From assembly GCF_000832985.1 (NCBI RefSeq), contig NZ_CP009921.1:237265-301264 (forward strand): a DNA stretch of 64,000 nt, read 5' to 3'. Positions 33,243 through 43,240 of the stretch are shown here, in pieces; within the stretch, counting starts at the first letter, position 1, and each line of letters begins with the position of its first letter. The translations under genes and the position numbers were made by a program. This stretch comes from Priestia megaterium NBRC 15308 = ATCC 14581 (GTDB lineage Bacteria > Bacillota > Bacilli > Bacillales > Bacillaceae_H). The notes under the pieces were generated by a model. The model had not been told where the DNA came from and made no database searches. It worked only from the letters and a program-made list of their open reading frames with translations.

Positions 33243-34271
33243 ATGGATCACTTATTTAGCCCTTATAAGATAAAAGGATTGGACTTAAAAAACCGTATTA
33301 CGATGCCCCCAATGTGCCAATATTCTGTTGAAAAAAAGGATGGAATTGCTACTGACTGGCATTACTTACACTATGTAAATCGTGCAATCGGTGGGACTAG
33401 TTTTATTATAATTGAAATGACAGATGTGGAACCTGATGGCCGTATTACAGATTATGATTTAGGATTATGGTCAGATGACCAAATTCCTGCTTTAGCACGA
33501 ATTGTAGAAGCTTGTCATCGTTACGGAGCTAAAGTGGGCATCCAAATTGCTCACGCTGGTCGTAAAGCTGAAGATGCAGAGGTACCAGTTGCTCCTTCGG
33601 CTATTCCATTTGATAAAAAATCAAAAACACCTAGAGCTCTTTCAACAGATGAAGTGAAAGAAATGGTAAAGAAGTTCCGTAGAGCTGTACAGCGTGCTGT
33701 GAAAGCTGGTGTAGATGCTATTGAAATTCATGGTGCTCATGGATATTTAATTCATCAATTCCACTCTCCTTTAACAAATAAACGAGAAGATGAGTATGGA
33801 AAAGATCTGACTAAATTTGGCCGACAAATTATTGAAGCAGCAAAAGCTGAAATACCGGAAGATATGCCATTAATCATGCGGATATCTGCTAAAGAGTATG
33901 TAGAAGGCGGATATGGCATTAATGAAAGTATCGAGTTTGCAAAAGACTATCAAGAAGCTGGCGTAGATATGTTTCATATCTCTTCAGGAGGTGAAGGTCC
34001 TATCGGTGCTGGTGGGAGACCCGGCACGCATGCAGGCTACCAAGTACCATTAGCTCAAGAGATTAGGAAAGCTCTCAATGTTCCAGTCATCGCTGTTGGA
34101 AGATTAGATGATCCTGCGCTTGCAAATGCTGTTATCGGTAATGAGGATGCAGACCTTGTAGCTGTGGGAAGAGGCATGTTACGAAACCCTCATTGGGCAT
34201 TAGAAGCTGCATCTACATTGAAAAGAGAAACGACTGTCCCAAAACAATATGCAGATGGTTTTAGAAGATAA
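33243..34271 (+). CDS. namA: NADPH dehydrogenase of the old yellow enzyme family (YqjM/NamA-like)
   Basis: 342 residues from the ATG at 33243 behind AAAGGAG; the frame is open 14 codons upstream, but that part overlaps the operator. It is an FMN TIM barrel of the YqjM class: M-P-P-M-C-Q-Y-S carries the Cys that tunes the flavin, Q-I-A-H-A-G-R-K-A near residue 100, the substrate pair H-x-x-H in I-E-I-H-G-A-H-G-Y-L near 165, and V-A-V-G-R-G-M-L-R-N-P near 308 for FMN phosphate. It reduces activated C=C bonds, such as alpha-beta unsaturated aldehydes and nitro compounds, with NADPH. Likely induced by electrophiles through the MarR regulator upstream. Confidence 0.92.
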   Translation: MDHLFSPYKIKGLDLKNRITMPPMCQYSVEKKDGIATDWHYLHYVNRAIGGTSFIIIEMTDVEPDGRITDYDLGLWSDDQIPALARIVEACHRYGAKVGIQIAHAGRKAEDAEVPVAPSAIPFDKKSKTPRALSTDEVKEMVKKFRRAVQRAVKAGVDAIEIHGAHGYLIHQFHSPLTNKREDEYGKDLTKFGRQIIEAAKAEIPEDMPLIMRISAKEYVEGGYGINESIEFAKDYQEAGVDMFHISSGGEGPIGAGGRPGTHAGYQVPLAQEIRKALNVPVIAVGRLDDPALANAVIGNEDADLVAVGRGMLRNPHWALEAASTLKRETTVPKQYADGFRR

Positions 34272-34330
34272 GTTCAAGTAACAAAATATAAAAACTAAGT
34301 GTTTTTAGATAGTAAACAAATTTCTTGAAA

Positions 34331-34370
34331 GTAAAAAACATTAGATATTCATTATCTAATGTTTTTTACT
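34331..34370. terminator. Bidirectional terminator
   Basis: AAAAAACATTAGATA pairs with TATCTAATGTTTTTT. It also contains the stop codon of the SinI-like gene. Confidence 0.85.
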
Positions 34371-34495
34371 TTGTTGTTATTTTCAGCTTTTTCTTCTAAA
34401 AACTGTTTAAATTGTTCTTTGCTCACATTTAAATTCATTGCTTCTCTAACTAGCTTCATCCATTCTTCAGGAAGATTTTTCTCAGAATCCTTCAT
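34352..34495 (-). CDS. SinI-like anti-repressor peptide, 47 aa
   Basis: The third of three consecutive ATGs (34495) has ideal spacing to GGGAGGTA. The protein K-N-L-P-E-E-W-M-K-L-V-R-E-A-M-N-L-N-V-S-K-E-Q-F follows the SinI pattern: E-W-x-x-L-(I/V)-x-E-A-x-x-x-(N/G)-(I/V)-S-x-E-(E/Q)-(I/F), with a second amphipathic helix after it. SinI binds SinR and frees biofilm genes from repression. No sinR is in the window, so it would act on the chromosomal SinR or a relative. Its stop codon is inside the terminator stem. Confidence 0.65.
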   Translation of the reverse strand: MKDSEKNLPEEWMKLVREAMNLNVSKEQFKQFLEEKAENNNKVKNIR

Positions 34496-34661
34496 CATCA
34501 TTACCTCCCATACTTGTTCGCCTACCCTTAATTTGTAAGTTAAAACGATCTAATATAAGTATATATATCTAAATATATTTCCTTAAGGATTATAAGTTAA
34601 TATTTATAGGTGGATAAGATTTCTGGATCTTTATTTACAAATGCCCGTTTATCTCTTGCTT

Positions 34662-34776
34662 TTATGATAATTGACCCTCTTGCACTGCAATCTCTTCTAG
34701 TAGTTGAGTTATTTCTTCACTTTCAGGTTCTTCAAGTAATAATAACCATCACACTAATTGGTTATTGTTATCGATT
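34662..34776 (-). pseudogene. Fragment of an Rpn family nuclease
   Basis: The minus-strand frame reads N-N-N-Q-L-V-stop-W-L-L-L-L-E-E-P-E-S-E-E-I-T and then L-L-E-E-I-A-V-Q-E. It matches the middle of the intact Rpn protein at 19128-20018 (D-Q-L-V-R-W-L-L-L-L-E-A-S-E-D-E-E-I-T), with the Arg codon turned to TGA. N-terminal catalytic part and C-terminus are gone. Confidence 0.7.
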
Positions 34777-34802
34777 ATAGTTAGAGATGCACCATATCTA
34801 CT

Positions 34803-36890
34803 TTAAGAGCGTATTTCAACTTGAAAATTTTCTACTGCAGTATCTAACTCAATAATCAATTTAGATAAGTGGTCCGTATGACGTGTTAGCTCATTTGAAG
34901 ATGCGGATTGCTCTTCAGCTATTGATGCTATTTCTTGAGCAGATGCCGTAGTTTGTTGAGAAACAGCACTTATTTCTTGAATCATCTGAATAACGACTTC
35001 TTTTTGTTGATTTATACTGTTAATGGATTCAGTTTCTCTAACGATAGAATCTACTGCCTTTGTTAAAGATTCAGTAATAAACGTCATAGATTCACTCACT
35101 GTTTTTACTGCCTGGCTTTGTTCAAAGTTAGTCTGAGTTGTTTCTGTCATCATATTAACAAGTGTGCTATTTTCTTTAAGTATACTATTTATAACTTCGT
35201 TAATGTCTTTAGTCGCTTGTTTCGAATCTTCAGCTAAACGTCTAACCTCTTGAGCTACTACGGCAAATCCTCTGCCATGCTCACCTGCTCTCGCAGCTTC
35301 TATGGAAGCATTTAAAGCTAATAAATTAGTTTGTTCGGCTATTTCAGAAATGCGATCAGTCACATTTGCAATAGTCTTTGATTTGTTATTTAAATTTGAA
35401 ACCATTAGTGTAATATCTTTAAAATTCAGGTCTAGGTTTTTATAAGAGGTTTTTAATCCCTCAACTTGTTCCTCGCCTACTCGCACTTGAGTGGAAGCCT
35501 CTTTCATTTCTTTTTCAACCATATTAGATTGCTCTAATAATAAGTCAATTTCAATACTTAACTCTTTAATGGTATGTAAACCATTTTCAATTTGATTTGA
35601 TTGAGCTGATGCTCCCATTGCGATTTCCTCTATGGATTGGGAAACTTCAGCAATTGCGACGTTATTTTCTGAAGCAATAGTATTGACGCCATTAGTGGTT
35701 GTTTCGACAGATACGACATTGTTCTTTACTTTAAAAATTAATTGTCTCATGCCAGCAAGCATCTCGTTATAACTCTTTGCTAGATCTCCCAACTCGTCCC
35801 TTGATGAAATACTTAGTTCAGTAGTTAGGTCTCCACTTGATGTCTTTTTTAAGACTTCTTGAATATTAAGTATAACCTTTCTTAGCATGCCAGAAAGGTA
35901 ATAGGCACACAATGCCCCAATTATTAGACCTATAACTATCGAAATAATTCCAGTTTGTTTAATATCATTCATCTTAGAGGAAAAGATGTCTTTGGGTGTT
36001 AAAGAAATCACTTTCCAATTTAAATGAGGTATTGTTGTCACTTGGCCAGTATAATCCTTCTTATTTAATTCCACATCAAGAGAATGCACAGAATCATTCT
36101 TATAAATTCTTGATACCCAACCATATTGTGAATTAAAGTTTTCTCTGTGTGATATTAAATCACTAACGCCCTCTACAGTACCACTTTTTTCGGGGTTCAT
36201 ATTTTTCCCATCAGAATTTTTTATAAAAGTACTAACCACAAATCCTTGTGAATCTAAGATAATAAGATTATTTTCAGTATACTTTTCTATTTTTCTTCTA
36301 GAAACTCCAATTGTAGTTAAGTCTATGTCATAACCTAGGGCTCCTATCATTTTCCCACTTACGATGACCGGAGAAACGACAGAAGTCATAATTTTTCCGG
36401 AAATTTTATCTTTGTACACATCCATCCATGTTACTTTAGGTGCCTTTGTTAAAGTTTTGTATGTTCTGGTTTCATGTACATCCTGCTTAAAATCAGCATA
36501 AGGAGAAATATGAAGCTTTCCCGTTTTTCCATCCATATAGTAGGCTGAAATAATGGTAGAATCATTTTCCTTAACAGTTTGTAATAATTTGTCGATGCCA
36601 GTAACAGAATCTCTGGTATTTATTTCGTTAGATACTACGCCTGATAGCTGCTTTAATGAATTCTCATAACCTTTTAAATTTAAATTGATTTGTTCAGAAG
36701 CACTTTTGGCAGTAACTTTGTTTGAACTTAAATTATCTTTTTTTAAAACGTTGCCTATACTTATTTGCATAAAGATAACTGTTCCTATAAGTGCTACAAA
36801 GGTGGTTGTACAAATAAATAAAATCCATTTGGTTCGAATAGATAGCCTTCTATCATCATCTTTTTTTCTGAATGAAAATTTTTCTCTCAT
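34803..36890 (-). CDS. Methyl-accepting chemotaxis protein with dCache sensor
   Basis: 695 residues. TM1 is about residues 22-45; the extracellular double-Cache domain about 50-300 (Y-Y-M-D-G-K-T-G, later [21 protein letters not shown]); TM2 about 313-335; HAMP about 337-390; then the cytoplasmic coiled coil with the strictly conserved hairpin ([16 protein letters not shown], then E-V-R-R-L-A-E-D-S). It transmits ligand binding to CheA/CheW. dCache receptors often bind amino acids, sugars or carboxylates; the ligand here is unknown. Complete, monocistronic, ATG at 36890 behind AGAAGG. Relies on chromosomal chemotaxis proteins. Confidence 0.93.
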   Translation of the reverse strand: MREKFSFRKKDDDRRLSIRTKWILFICTTTFVALIGTVIFMQISIGNVLKKDNLSSNKVTAKSASEQINLNLKGYENSLKQLSGVVSNEINTRDSVTGIDKLLQTVKENDSTIISAYYMDGKTGKLHISPYADFKQDVHETRTYKTLTKAPKVTWMDVYKDKISGKIMTSVVSPVIVSGKMIGALGYDIDLTTIGVSRRKIEKYTENNLIILDSQGFVVSTFIKNSDGKNMNPEKSGTVEGVSDLISHRENFNSQYGWVSRIYKNDSVHSLDVELNKKDYTGQVTTIPHLNWKVISLTPKDIFSSKMNDIKQTGIISIVIGLIIGALCAYYLSGMLRKVILNIQEVLKKTSSGDLTTELSISSRDELGDLAKSYNEMLAGMRQLIFKVKNNVVSVETTTNGVNTIASENNVAIAEVSQSIEEIAMGASAQSNQIENGLHTIKELSIEIDLLLEQSNMVEKEMKEASTQVRVGEEQVEGLKTSYKNLDLNFKDITLMVSNLNNKSKTIANVTDRISEIAEQTNLLALNASIEAARAGEHGRGFAVVAQEVRRLAEDSKQATKDINEVINSILKENSTLVNMMTETTQTNFEQSQAVKTVSESMTFITESLTKAVDSIVRETESINSINQQKEVVIQMIQEISAVSQQTTASAQEIASIAEEQSASSNELTRHTDHLSKLIIELDTAVENFQVEIRS

Positions 36891-37281
36891 ATAAATACCT
36901 TCTCTTTTTGAATTTAAATTTACTTTTTACAAATAAAAATTGGACTAAATTACTATCGGGTTATTTCTTTCTTTCTTAACAACGTTTCAATAAATTTTAT
37001 TTTTCAGTTTATTTAAACAAGCTGTCATTTGTTTCAAAGTAAATCTAACTGTACAGTTGGTAGAAGAGTATGAAAGTCTTTATGAAAAGCTGCAAGATAT
37101 GAAAGGAAGCACAAGTTATTTTGAAATTTAAAGGGGTAATCACAAATAAATACTTATTTAGTCTTATGTCACCTTATTTTGTAATCAAAGAGTGAAAAAA
37201 GATTAAATTTAAACTAATGACGGTTTTTATAGATTTGAATTCATAGTATGAGAGACAAACCATGAAAAATTCAGTATTATT
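36891..37281. other. Intergenic stretch with a short start-less frame
   Basis: About 37030-37131 on the plus strand reads V-N-L-T-V-Q-L-V-E-E-Y-E-S-L-Y-E-K-L-Q-D before a stop; possibly the end of a lost gene. Nothing else seen. Confidence 0.25.
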
Positions 37282-37311
37282 GAATACATTTTCCAATACA
37301 GGGAAAAAGAT
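37282..37311 (+). promoter_or_regulatory. Possible sigma-F-like promoter of the catalase gene
   Basis: GAATA, 15 bp, then GGAAAAAGAT. It resembles forespore sigma-F promoters (GNATA-like and GGnnAnAnT), with mismatches. Confidence 0.25.
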
Positions 37312-37341
37312 TAAAGTGATCATTCAAAGGAGGTTTTCATT

Positions 37342-38991
37342 TTGGCAGAAAATAAAGACGTTAATGCTTCAAACGAGGATGATATAAAACGTGAAACGCT
37401 GACTACACGTCAGGGCCATCCTGTAAGAGACAACCAAAATATTCGTACAATTGGTAATCGTGGGCCAGCTACACTTGAAAATTATCACTTTATCGAAAAG
37501 ATTTCTCATTTTGACCGCGAAGAAGTTCCAGAACGAGTCGTCCACGCACGAGGATCTGGAGCCTTTGGCTACTTTGAAACATATGGAAAAGTGGGGGACG
37601 AACCAGTAGAGAAATATACTCGGGCAAAGGTATTTTCAGGTGCGGGCAAGAAAACACCATTGATGGTTCGTTTCTCCACAGTTGCCGGAGCAAAAGATTC
37701 TCCAGAAACAGCTCGAGATCCACGCGGATTCGCTGTAAAAATGTACACGGAAGAGGGGAATTGGGATTTGGTTGGGAATAACCTTAAGATTTTCTTTATC
37801 CGTGATGCAATGAAGTTCCCTGATATGATTCATGCGTTTAAAGCAGACCCAGCTTCGAACGTGCCAAATCCTCAGAGAATGTTTGATTTTGTTTCCCGTA
37901 CACCCGAGGCTACCCACATGATTACATTTTTGTTCTCTCCATGGGGAATTCCAGCGACGTATCGTCACATGCAGGGGTCTGGTGTAAATACCTACAAATG
38001 GGTGAATGATAAGGGAGAGGCTGTACTAGTAAAGTATCATTGGGAACCTAAGCAGGGAATTCGGAACTTAACACAAGAAGAGGCAAATACGATACAAGCC
38101 AAAAACGTGGGACATGCAACGCAGGATTTATACGAAGCAATTGAGGGTGGAGATTATCCAGAATGGGAGCTCTTCGTACAAATTATGGAGGATGGTTATC
38201 ATCCAGAGCTTGATTTTGATCCCTTAGATGATACGAAACTTTGGCCGGAAGATAAGTTTCCATGGTTGGCAGTGGGCCGTATGGTTCTAGATCGTAATCC
38301 AAAGGATTTCCATGCAGAAATCGAGCAAGCCGCCTTCGGTACAGGAGTTCTTGTAGATGGAATGGACTTCTCAGACGATAAAATGCTACAAGGACGTACC
38401 TTTTCTTATTCAGATACACAGCGCTACCGTGTAGGTGCGAACTATCTAAAATTACCTGTGAATGCACCGAAAGTGCCTATTCATACGAATCAGCAGCGCG
38501 GTCAAATGGATATTCGTGACCCAAAGGAATCTGGGGATAATCCACATATTAACTATGAGCCTTCAATGCTTGGTGGCTTTCAGGAAGAAAATAAGAAAGA
38601 CCGTGTTCCACATCAACCAACGTATAATGCAGCCGCAATGAGTGCACCAATTGACCGTCCTAACGATTATGGGCAGGCAGGTCACACATACCGTAGTTTT
38701 GAAGATTGGGAGCGCGATGAATTGATTAAAAATCTATCGGATGCACTTGCTATTTGTGATAAACGAATCCAAGAAACGATGATTTCTCATTTTACACAAG
38801 CTGATGAAGAATATGGTCGACGTGTGAAGGAAGGTATTGAAAAGAAACTACACGAAATGCAGGATATGAAAAATACAAGTGAGGTACCTGGTCGTAAAGC
38901 AGGTAAATCAAAATATGGACAAGGTACATTAGCTGCAAATGAAGCAACAGAAGATGCTGTAAAGAAAAGTCACGAAGTCGATCCTTATTAA
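37342..38991 (+). CDS. Monofunctional haem catalase (KatX/KatE-like)
   Basis: 549 residues from TTG 37342 behind AAAGGAGG. Active-site His is in [12 protein letters not shown] near residue 67, the catalytic Asn in [10 protein letters not shown] near 140, and the haem-ligand Tyr in [12 protein letters not shown] near 370. It dismutates hydrogen peroxide. The length is close to the 547 residues of B. subtilis KatX, the spore catalase, which is why KatX is possible. The weak forespore-like promoter fits but does not prove it. The Lys/Glu-rich tail after residue 500 lacks the flavodoxin-like domain of large catalases. Monocistronic. Confidence 0.92.
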   Translation: MAENKDVNASNEDDIKRETLTTRQGHPVRDNQNIRTIGNRGPATLENYHFIEKISHFDREEVPERVVHARGSGAFGYFETYGKVGDEPVEKYTRAKVFSGAGKKTPLMVRFSTVAGAKDSPETARDPRGFAVKMYTEEGNWDLVGNNLKIFFIRDAMKFPDMIHAFKADPASNVPNPQRMFDFVSRTPEATHMITFLFSPWGIPATYRHMQGSGVNTYKWVNDKGEAVLVKYHWEPKQGIRNLTQEEANTIQAKNVGHATQDLYEAIEGGDYPEWELFVQIMEDGYHPELDFDPLDDTKLWPEDKFPWLAVGRMVLDRNPKDFHAEIEQAAFGTGVLVDGMDFSDDKMLQGRTFSYSDTQRYRVGANYLKLPVNAPKVPIHTNQQRGQMDIRDPKESGDNPHINYEPSMLGGFQEENKKDRVPHQPTYNAAAMSAPIDRPNDYGQAGHTYRSFEDWERDELIKNLSDALAICDKRIQETMISHFTQADEEYGRRVKEGIEKKLHEMQDMKNTSEVPGRKAGKSKYGQGTLAANEATEDAVKKSHEVDPY

Positions 38992-39078
38992 GTGAATTGC
39001 TCTATTTTAAAAATAGGGAACCGACGTATGGGTATAGTATAATCTTAAGGGAATACCTTGCCTAAAACCTCATGATTT

Positions 39079-39117
39079 AAAAGATACCTCTCCTAATTGA
39101 CAGGAGAGATATCTTTT
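39079..39117. terminator. Bidirectional terminator
   Basis: AAAAGATACCTCTCCT pairs with AGGAGAGATATCTTTT, between convergent genes. Confidence 0.85.
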
Positions 39118-39127
39118 AAATCATTCT

Positions 39128-40255
39128 TTAGTTATTTGTCCAGACATCTTGAGCAATTTGAATTACGTGATTAATTTTATTCCATTGCTCTTCTTCTGTT
39201 AATTCGTTTCCTTCTTCTGTACTCGCAAAGCCACATTGAGGACTCAATGACAAGTTTTCTAGAGGAATATATTCACTTGCTTCTTGGATTCTTCGCTTAA
39301 TGACCTTAGCATCTTCTAATGTAGGGAATTTAGATGTTACCAATCCTAATACAACGGTTTGATTGTTACGTGTAAAACTTTTTAATGGTTCAAAATCTCC
39401 TGAACGGTTATCATCATATTCAAGGAAAAGTCCATCTACATGTAAGTTAGCAAAGATTGCATCGGATATAGTATCATAGCCACCACTTGTGATATACGTA
39501 GATCTAAAGTTTCCACGGCAAATATGCATAGTAATGAGCATATCTTCAGGCTTTTTAGAAATAGCATCATTTAAGCAACTTACTCGAGTATCGATAATGT
39601 CTTTTACATCCATACCAAGCTTCTCAACAACCGCATTGATGCGTTCTTCAGAAACGAAATCAATCCAGGAAGTATCATCTAGTTGTAGATAACGGCAGCC
39701 TGCGTCGTAAAAGGCCTGAATAGCTTTTTGATAAGCAGCCACAGTATCATGATAAAATTGATCTCTGCTTCCCTTGTAATATGTATCTTCTTGAATTCGA
39801 GTAAATAACATGTTGGGGCTTGGAATAGAGAATTTAGCAACTTGGCTTCCATCACCATACTGTTCGACAGCTTCTTTTAAGAACGTAAAGTGTTCCAGCA
39901 TATAATGATGATTGAAGTCTACTTTACCTACTACCCTAATCGCTTTATTTTTTGTTTTTGCACCTTTGAATTGGCTGATATATTCTGTTTCAAACTCCTC
40001 TACGCCTTCTAAGCCTGATAAGAAGTCCAAATGCCACCATGAGCGTCTAAATTCACCATCAGTGATGGATTTAAGCCCTACCTCAATTTGTTTCTGGACA
40101 AGTTTTTCAATTTCTTTGTCCTCTACAGATTTTAAATCGGCCTTATTGATTTTCCCATTCGCATACGCTTCTCTTGCTTCTTTAAGGGGAGTCGTTCGTA
40201 AAAAGCTGCCTACGTGATCAGCTTTAAATGGAGCCTTCACTAATGTCTTCGTCAT
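39128..40255 (-). CDS. MetE C-terminal-like methyltransferase (YxjG/YxjH family)
   Basis: 375 residues, the size of B. subtilis YxjG and YxjH (about 377), which contain only the catalytic barrel of cobalamin-independent methionine synthase. Marks are H-V-G-S-F-L-R-T near the start, I-T-D-G-E-F-R-R-S-W-W near residue 62, zinc ligands in T-M-H-I-C-R-G-N (near 240), L-F-L-E-Y-D-D and the C-terminal S-P-Q-C-G-F. It transfers a methyl group to a thiol such as homocysteine from a donor that is not settled. An S-box riboswitch in the leader means it is switched on when S-adenosylmethionine is low, as for the B. subtilis homologues. ATG at 40255 lies behind AAGAAGGAAA. Confidence 0.9.
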   Translation of the reverse strand: MTKTLVKAPFKADHVGSFLRTTPLKEAREAYANGKINKADLKSVEDKEIEKLVQKQIEVGLKSITDGEFRRSWWHLDFLSGLEGVEEFETEYISQFKGAKTKNKAIRVVGKVDFNHHYMLEHFTFLKEAVEQYGDGSQVAKFSIPSPNMLFTRIQEDTYYKGSRDQFYHDTVAAYQKAIQAFYDAGCRYLQLDDTSWIDFVSEERINAVVEKLGMDVKDIIDTRVSCLNDAISKKPEDMLITMHICRGNFRSTYITSGGYDTISDAIFANLHVDGLFLEYDDNRSGDFEPLKSFTRNNQTVVLGLVTSKFPTLEDAKVIKRRIQEASEYIPLENLSLSPQCGFASTEEGNELTEEEQWNKINHVIQIAQDVWTNN

Positions 40256-40284
40256 GGTTTTGTTTCCTTCTTTCTTTTCAAAAT

Positions 40285-40434
40285 AAAAAACCTCTTCTTA
40301 CAAATAAGAAGAGGTTAATAATCGTTATGGATTCTCTTCTTATCTTCAAGCAAATTGCTACTGGAATTGGCACAGTACTTTAACAGTCTGTTGCCGAGGC
40401 TTCCTAGGGCCAGTCCCTCCACCTCTCGAGATAA
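40285..40434 (-). ncRNA. S-box (SAM-I) riboswitch with terminator
   Basis: Read on the minus strand from 40434: CTTATC...AGAG, GGTGGAGGGACTGGCCC, GAAGCC and CGGCAAC appear in order, the conserved core of SAM-I riboswitches. A loop and closing GAT(A)AG pairing follow. The terminator hairpin (TTAACCTCTTCTTA with TAAGAAGAGGTT, 40289-40316) ends in T6 just before the methyltransferase gene. SAM binding favours the terminator and shuts the gene off. Confidence 0.93.
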
Positions 40435-40568
40435 GAATATTCAATTTATTCAACTAGAACAAAGGTTACACTTGTTTTCTTAGATTGTCAACAAAAATTC
40501 GAAAAATCAGAAATAATACACCTCTTACCTCATTACCTACTGCAGTAAGGGTTCTTTGTTATTTTTCG

Positions 40569-40612
40569 ATTGGACAGGCAAGCTTACCGCAGTAGCTACA
40601 TAGTATCTAAAG
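40569..40612 (+). repeat. 44-bp dispersed repeat, copy A
   Basis: Contains GCAGTAGCTACATAGTATCT. It matches the reverse complement of 50413-50456 at 40 of 44 positions. The rest of 40435-40800 shows no gene. Confidence 0.7.
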
Positions 40613-40800
40613 TATTATAACTCCGTTATCTAATCAGTAGCTAGTTCAGTATCGATACCCCGTTAATACAAGCTTTATAACCCTGTTGAAGCCATTTGTG
40701 GAACCTGTAAGGGAGCTGAAGGGGGCGACCGGATGCGTTGAGCTGAAAAAACAGGTACGTCAAAAGCAAAAAAATTAAAAGAATGAAAGAAGGTACCAAC

Positions 40801-41100
40801 ATGAGAAAAACGCATTATAATACTTTTCGAAACTTCTTCCATAAACCATCCTCTAAACCTTCAACGAAACCTCGTCCCTTCAGGGCTTATTCCTTTGTTC
40901 CTTTTAGTCCACTAGCCATGCTTGATTCCACTATTTTGACCATAGGAGGCATTGTCTTAGGGGTTGCTCTCATCGAACGAATATTAGAACGGTGGGGTGT
41001 GATTGATCTGGTCGATCAGTTTTCAAAGGTGATGCGTTTTATCCTACCTGTCACCTTTTATGGGGCCTTATTTTACTTTTTTGCGACTTTTATGTTTTAA
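40801..41100 (+). CDS. Small membrane protein of the FtsK operon, 99 aa
   Basis: The ATG at 40801 is favoured by AGAAGG 8-9 nt upstream; the ATG at 40783 has none. A basic, proline-rich N-terminus (residues 1-40, many K-P and R-P) precedes two hydrophobic helices (about 44-64 and 80-98). It is 12 nt upstream of the FtsK-like gene, so co-transcription is near certain. A membrane protein in this place could anchor or gate the ATPase at the membrane. No family recognised. Confidence 0.65.
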   Translation: MRKTHYNTFRNFFHKPSSKPSTKPRPFRAYSFVPFSPLAMLDSTILTIGGIVLGVALIERILERWGVIDLVDQFSKVMRFILPVTFYGALFYFFATFMF

Positions 41101-41112
41101 GGAGGGTTTTAG

Positions 41113-42246
41113 ATGTTTGAAAAACTAAAATTGCGTGGGAAGCTTATTAAAGCGTTTCGTACAGCAGAGATTTATCGAGTCATAAAGCGTGGGGATCGTG
41201 CCTCCTATCAATTTCCGAAAATCCATCGGATCGATCATCATAATAACTATACTCGGTATGCCTTTTCTTTACTAAATGGCATTGATCCTGAACTCTTAAC
41301 GAAAAAAAGATGGGCATTACGACAAGTATTAGGCAGCAATATTGAAGTGAATGGCAGCTTAAAAAACTTTAGTATTACCGTTCATCACAAAGACTTACCT
41401 ACCATGCTTAAATATGATTATGAAACAATCCATCCTCATATTGAGAAGATGGAGCTGCCTGTCTGTATTGGTCAAGAAATCTATGGAAACTTCATTTCGT
41501 GGGACTTTGCGGATCTAGAAACCTTGCTAATATCGGGTGAAATTGGAGCTGGAAAAAGCAGTCTCATGCGTGTGATCCTCACAACATGGGTAAAATATGC
41601 CTCTCCTGAAGACTTGCGCTTAGTGTTGGTGGATCTTAAACGAGCTGATTTGGGGCTATTTCATGGGATTGAGCATGTGGATGCGCTTTGTTTTGAGGCA
41701 AAGGACATGAGAAAACCTTTTGCTTTATTACGAACTGAAATGTATCGAAGAGGAGACTTACTGTTAGAGCATGGGGTCACTCATATCAGCAGGCTACCTT
41801 TTAAGCTGCCTCGTATTGTAGTGGTCATTGATGAAATGTCCATTGTGAAGAGAGAAACGGATCTTGTAGAGATGATCCAACAGTTTGCCAGCCAAGGTCG
41901 AGCACTAGGTGTTCATACGATTATTGCCATGCAGCGTCCCGATGCCGATTTGTTAAATTCAGCACTAAAAGCGAACTTACGGGTCCGGATCTCTGGAAGG
42001 CAGGCCGATGCGATAAATGCAAAAGTAGCTGGAGTAATTGGTGCCGAAGAAATCGATGCTGCAGCCAGAGGGCGCATGAAGATTAAAATTGATGAGGTCA
42101 AAGAATTTCAAGCCTATTTTTTAGATGAAGAAGTTTGTAAGGAACTACTTTCTTCTTATAAAACACATGTGAAAGATCCTGAGCCGCAACTCGAGGTCGT
42201 GTCACAGTCTATCTTCGGATTATTAGAGAAGGAGGAACAGCGATGA
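41113..42246 (+). CDS. FtsK/SpoIIIE domain DNA translocase-like ATPase
   Basis: 377 residues behind a perfect AAGGAGGG. Walker A is G-E-I-G-A-G-K-S-S near residue 141, Walker B is R-I-V-V-V-I-D-E-M near 234, and the arginine-rich K-A-N-L-R-V-R-I-S-G-R-Q region is near 285. The K-R-A-D-L-G-L motif after strand 2 is typical of the FtsK/TcpA group. There are no membrane helices, unlike true FtsK, so it probably works with the 99-aa membrane protein just upstream. Such proteins on Gram-positive plasmids and ICEs act as coupling ATPases or in DNA segregation. It overlaps the next gene by 4 nt (ATGA). Confidence 0.88.
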   Translation: MFEKLKLRGKLIKAFRTAEIYRVIKRGDRASYQFPKIHRIDHHNNYTRYAFSLLNGIDPELLTKKRWALRQVLGSNIEVNGSLKNFSITVHHKDLPTMLKYDYETIHPHIEKMELPVCIGQEIYGNFISWDFADLETLLISGEIGAGKSSLMRVILTTWVKYASPEDLRLVLVDLKRADLGLFHGIEHVDALCFEAKDMRKPFALLRTEMYRRGDLLLEHGVTHISRLPFKLPRIVVVIDEMSIVKRETDLVEMIQQFASQGRALGVHTIIAMQRPDADLLNSALKANLRVRISGRQADAINAKVAGVIGAEEIDAAARGRMKIKIDEVKEFQAYFLDEEVCKELLSSYKTHVKDPEPQLEVVSQSIFGLLEKEEQR

Positions 42247-42938
42247 GTTTTCGACTATCTCAACGTGATAAAGACATCATGGCATTTATTAACCAGTTTA
42301 GAGCCGTGGATCGAGACTCATTAGTTCATCTATTCTTTAAACAGCTCAAATCGCCCGTAAATGCGTGTAATAGCGTCATGGTACGTTTATATCGATTAGG
42401 GCTCATTGAGCGTACACAGCAGTATTCTCCGACGGTCTATTTACCTGTGGATGCAAAGATCAAAAAGAACTCTCGAAAAATATTACATTTCCTTTCTATC
42501 TTGGAAATCTATAAACAAATGAGTACGTATGGTATACCTAAACAAGTCATTGTTGAAGATAAGCCCACTGGAAGAAAAGGAGGAATTGAGCCCGATCTGT
42601 TTTGTATCTTTAAAGGATCTCCGTTTTGGATTGAAATTCAACGCAATCAGTATTCGGAGCAAAAAATGCAGGATAAGATCCACCTCTATGAGGAGTTCTT
42701 CTTTTCGGATGAGTGGAAAGCGTTGCAGTGGCAGCCTGAAGATCGAGCAGCTATCTTCCCTTCTGTTATCTTAATTACGCCTATTCGATATGCAGTATCT
42801 TCAGACTATTTCCGTCTTATACAAGTAGCAAGTATCCATGAATTGATGGAGAAATATAAGAGCGTGGGTAAACAACAAAGAGATGGAAAGCCACGGGCCT
42901 CAGCTTCTTCCGGTGGGATTAAAATTAATCTCACATAA
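42243..42938 (+). CDS. Replication-relaxation family protein
   Basis: 231 residues, matching the Replic_Relax (PF13814) architecture: an N-terminal winged helix (R-D-K-D-I-M-A-F-I-N-Q-F, then S-V-M-V-R-L-Y-R-L-G-L-I-E-R near residue 45), and a C-terminal restriction-endonuclease-like half with I-E-P-D-L-F-C-I-F and F-W-I-E-I-Q-R-N, i.e. D and E-x-Q. Such proteins are needed for replication or relaxation of Firmicute plasmids and ICEs and occur next to FtsK-like ATPases. Start overlaps the previous stop, so translation is coupled. Confidence 0.85.
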   Translation: MSFRLSQRDKDIMAFINQFRAVDRDSLVHLFFKQLKSPVNACNSVMVRLYRLGLIERTQQYSPTVYLPVDAKIKKNSRKILHFLSILEIYKQMSTYGIPKQVIVEDKPTGRKGGIEPDLFCIFKGSPFWIEIQRNQYSEQKMQDKIHLYEEFFFSDEWKALQWQPEDRAAIFPSVILITPIRYAVSSDYFRLIQVASIHELMEKYKSVGKQQRDGKPRASASSGGIKINLT

Positions 42939-42952
42939 TGACGGTCAACATA

Positions 42953-42993
42953 AAAAAGCCGCCTCAATACAGGGAATGAGGCAGCTTTTTTAT
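42953..42993 (+). terminator. Terminator of the FtsK operon
   Basis: AAAAAAGCCGCCTCA with TGAGGCAGCTTTTTT, one mismatch. Confidence 0.8.
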
Positions 42994-43075
42994 GTCACAC
43001 TCGTTGAAATGTAAATGTTACAGTAATTAAATAATAGCAAATTTATTCCAAAAATTCTACATTTTCCATTAATTT

Positions 43076-43102
43076 GTGTGAATTCAAAACGACTATTCAC
43101 AC
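43076..43102. promoter_or_regulatory. Perfect inverted repeat, possible operator
   Basis: GTGTGAAT and ATTCACAC with an 11-bp spacer, between the FtsK operon and the Spo0E-like gene. Confidence 0.4.
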
Positions 43103-43240
43103 CCTTATTTCCCGATTTCAAGCTATTAGGTCCGTTTTACAAGTTATATAACTGTCCCCTTTAAAGGTTAACTGTTGATATATGAGCGTAATATATTTAT
43201 TGTTAAATAAGTTATAAATATTAACATTTTTGGTAAATGG

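Noticed and set aside
33063..33251. A 62-codon minus-strand frame over the namA operator
   Set aside because: No ribosome binding site, overlaps a terminator and the namA promoter.
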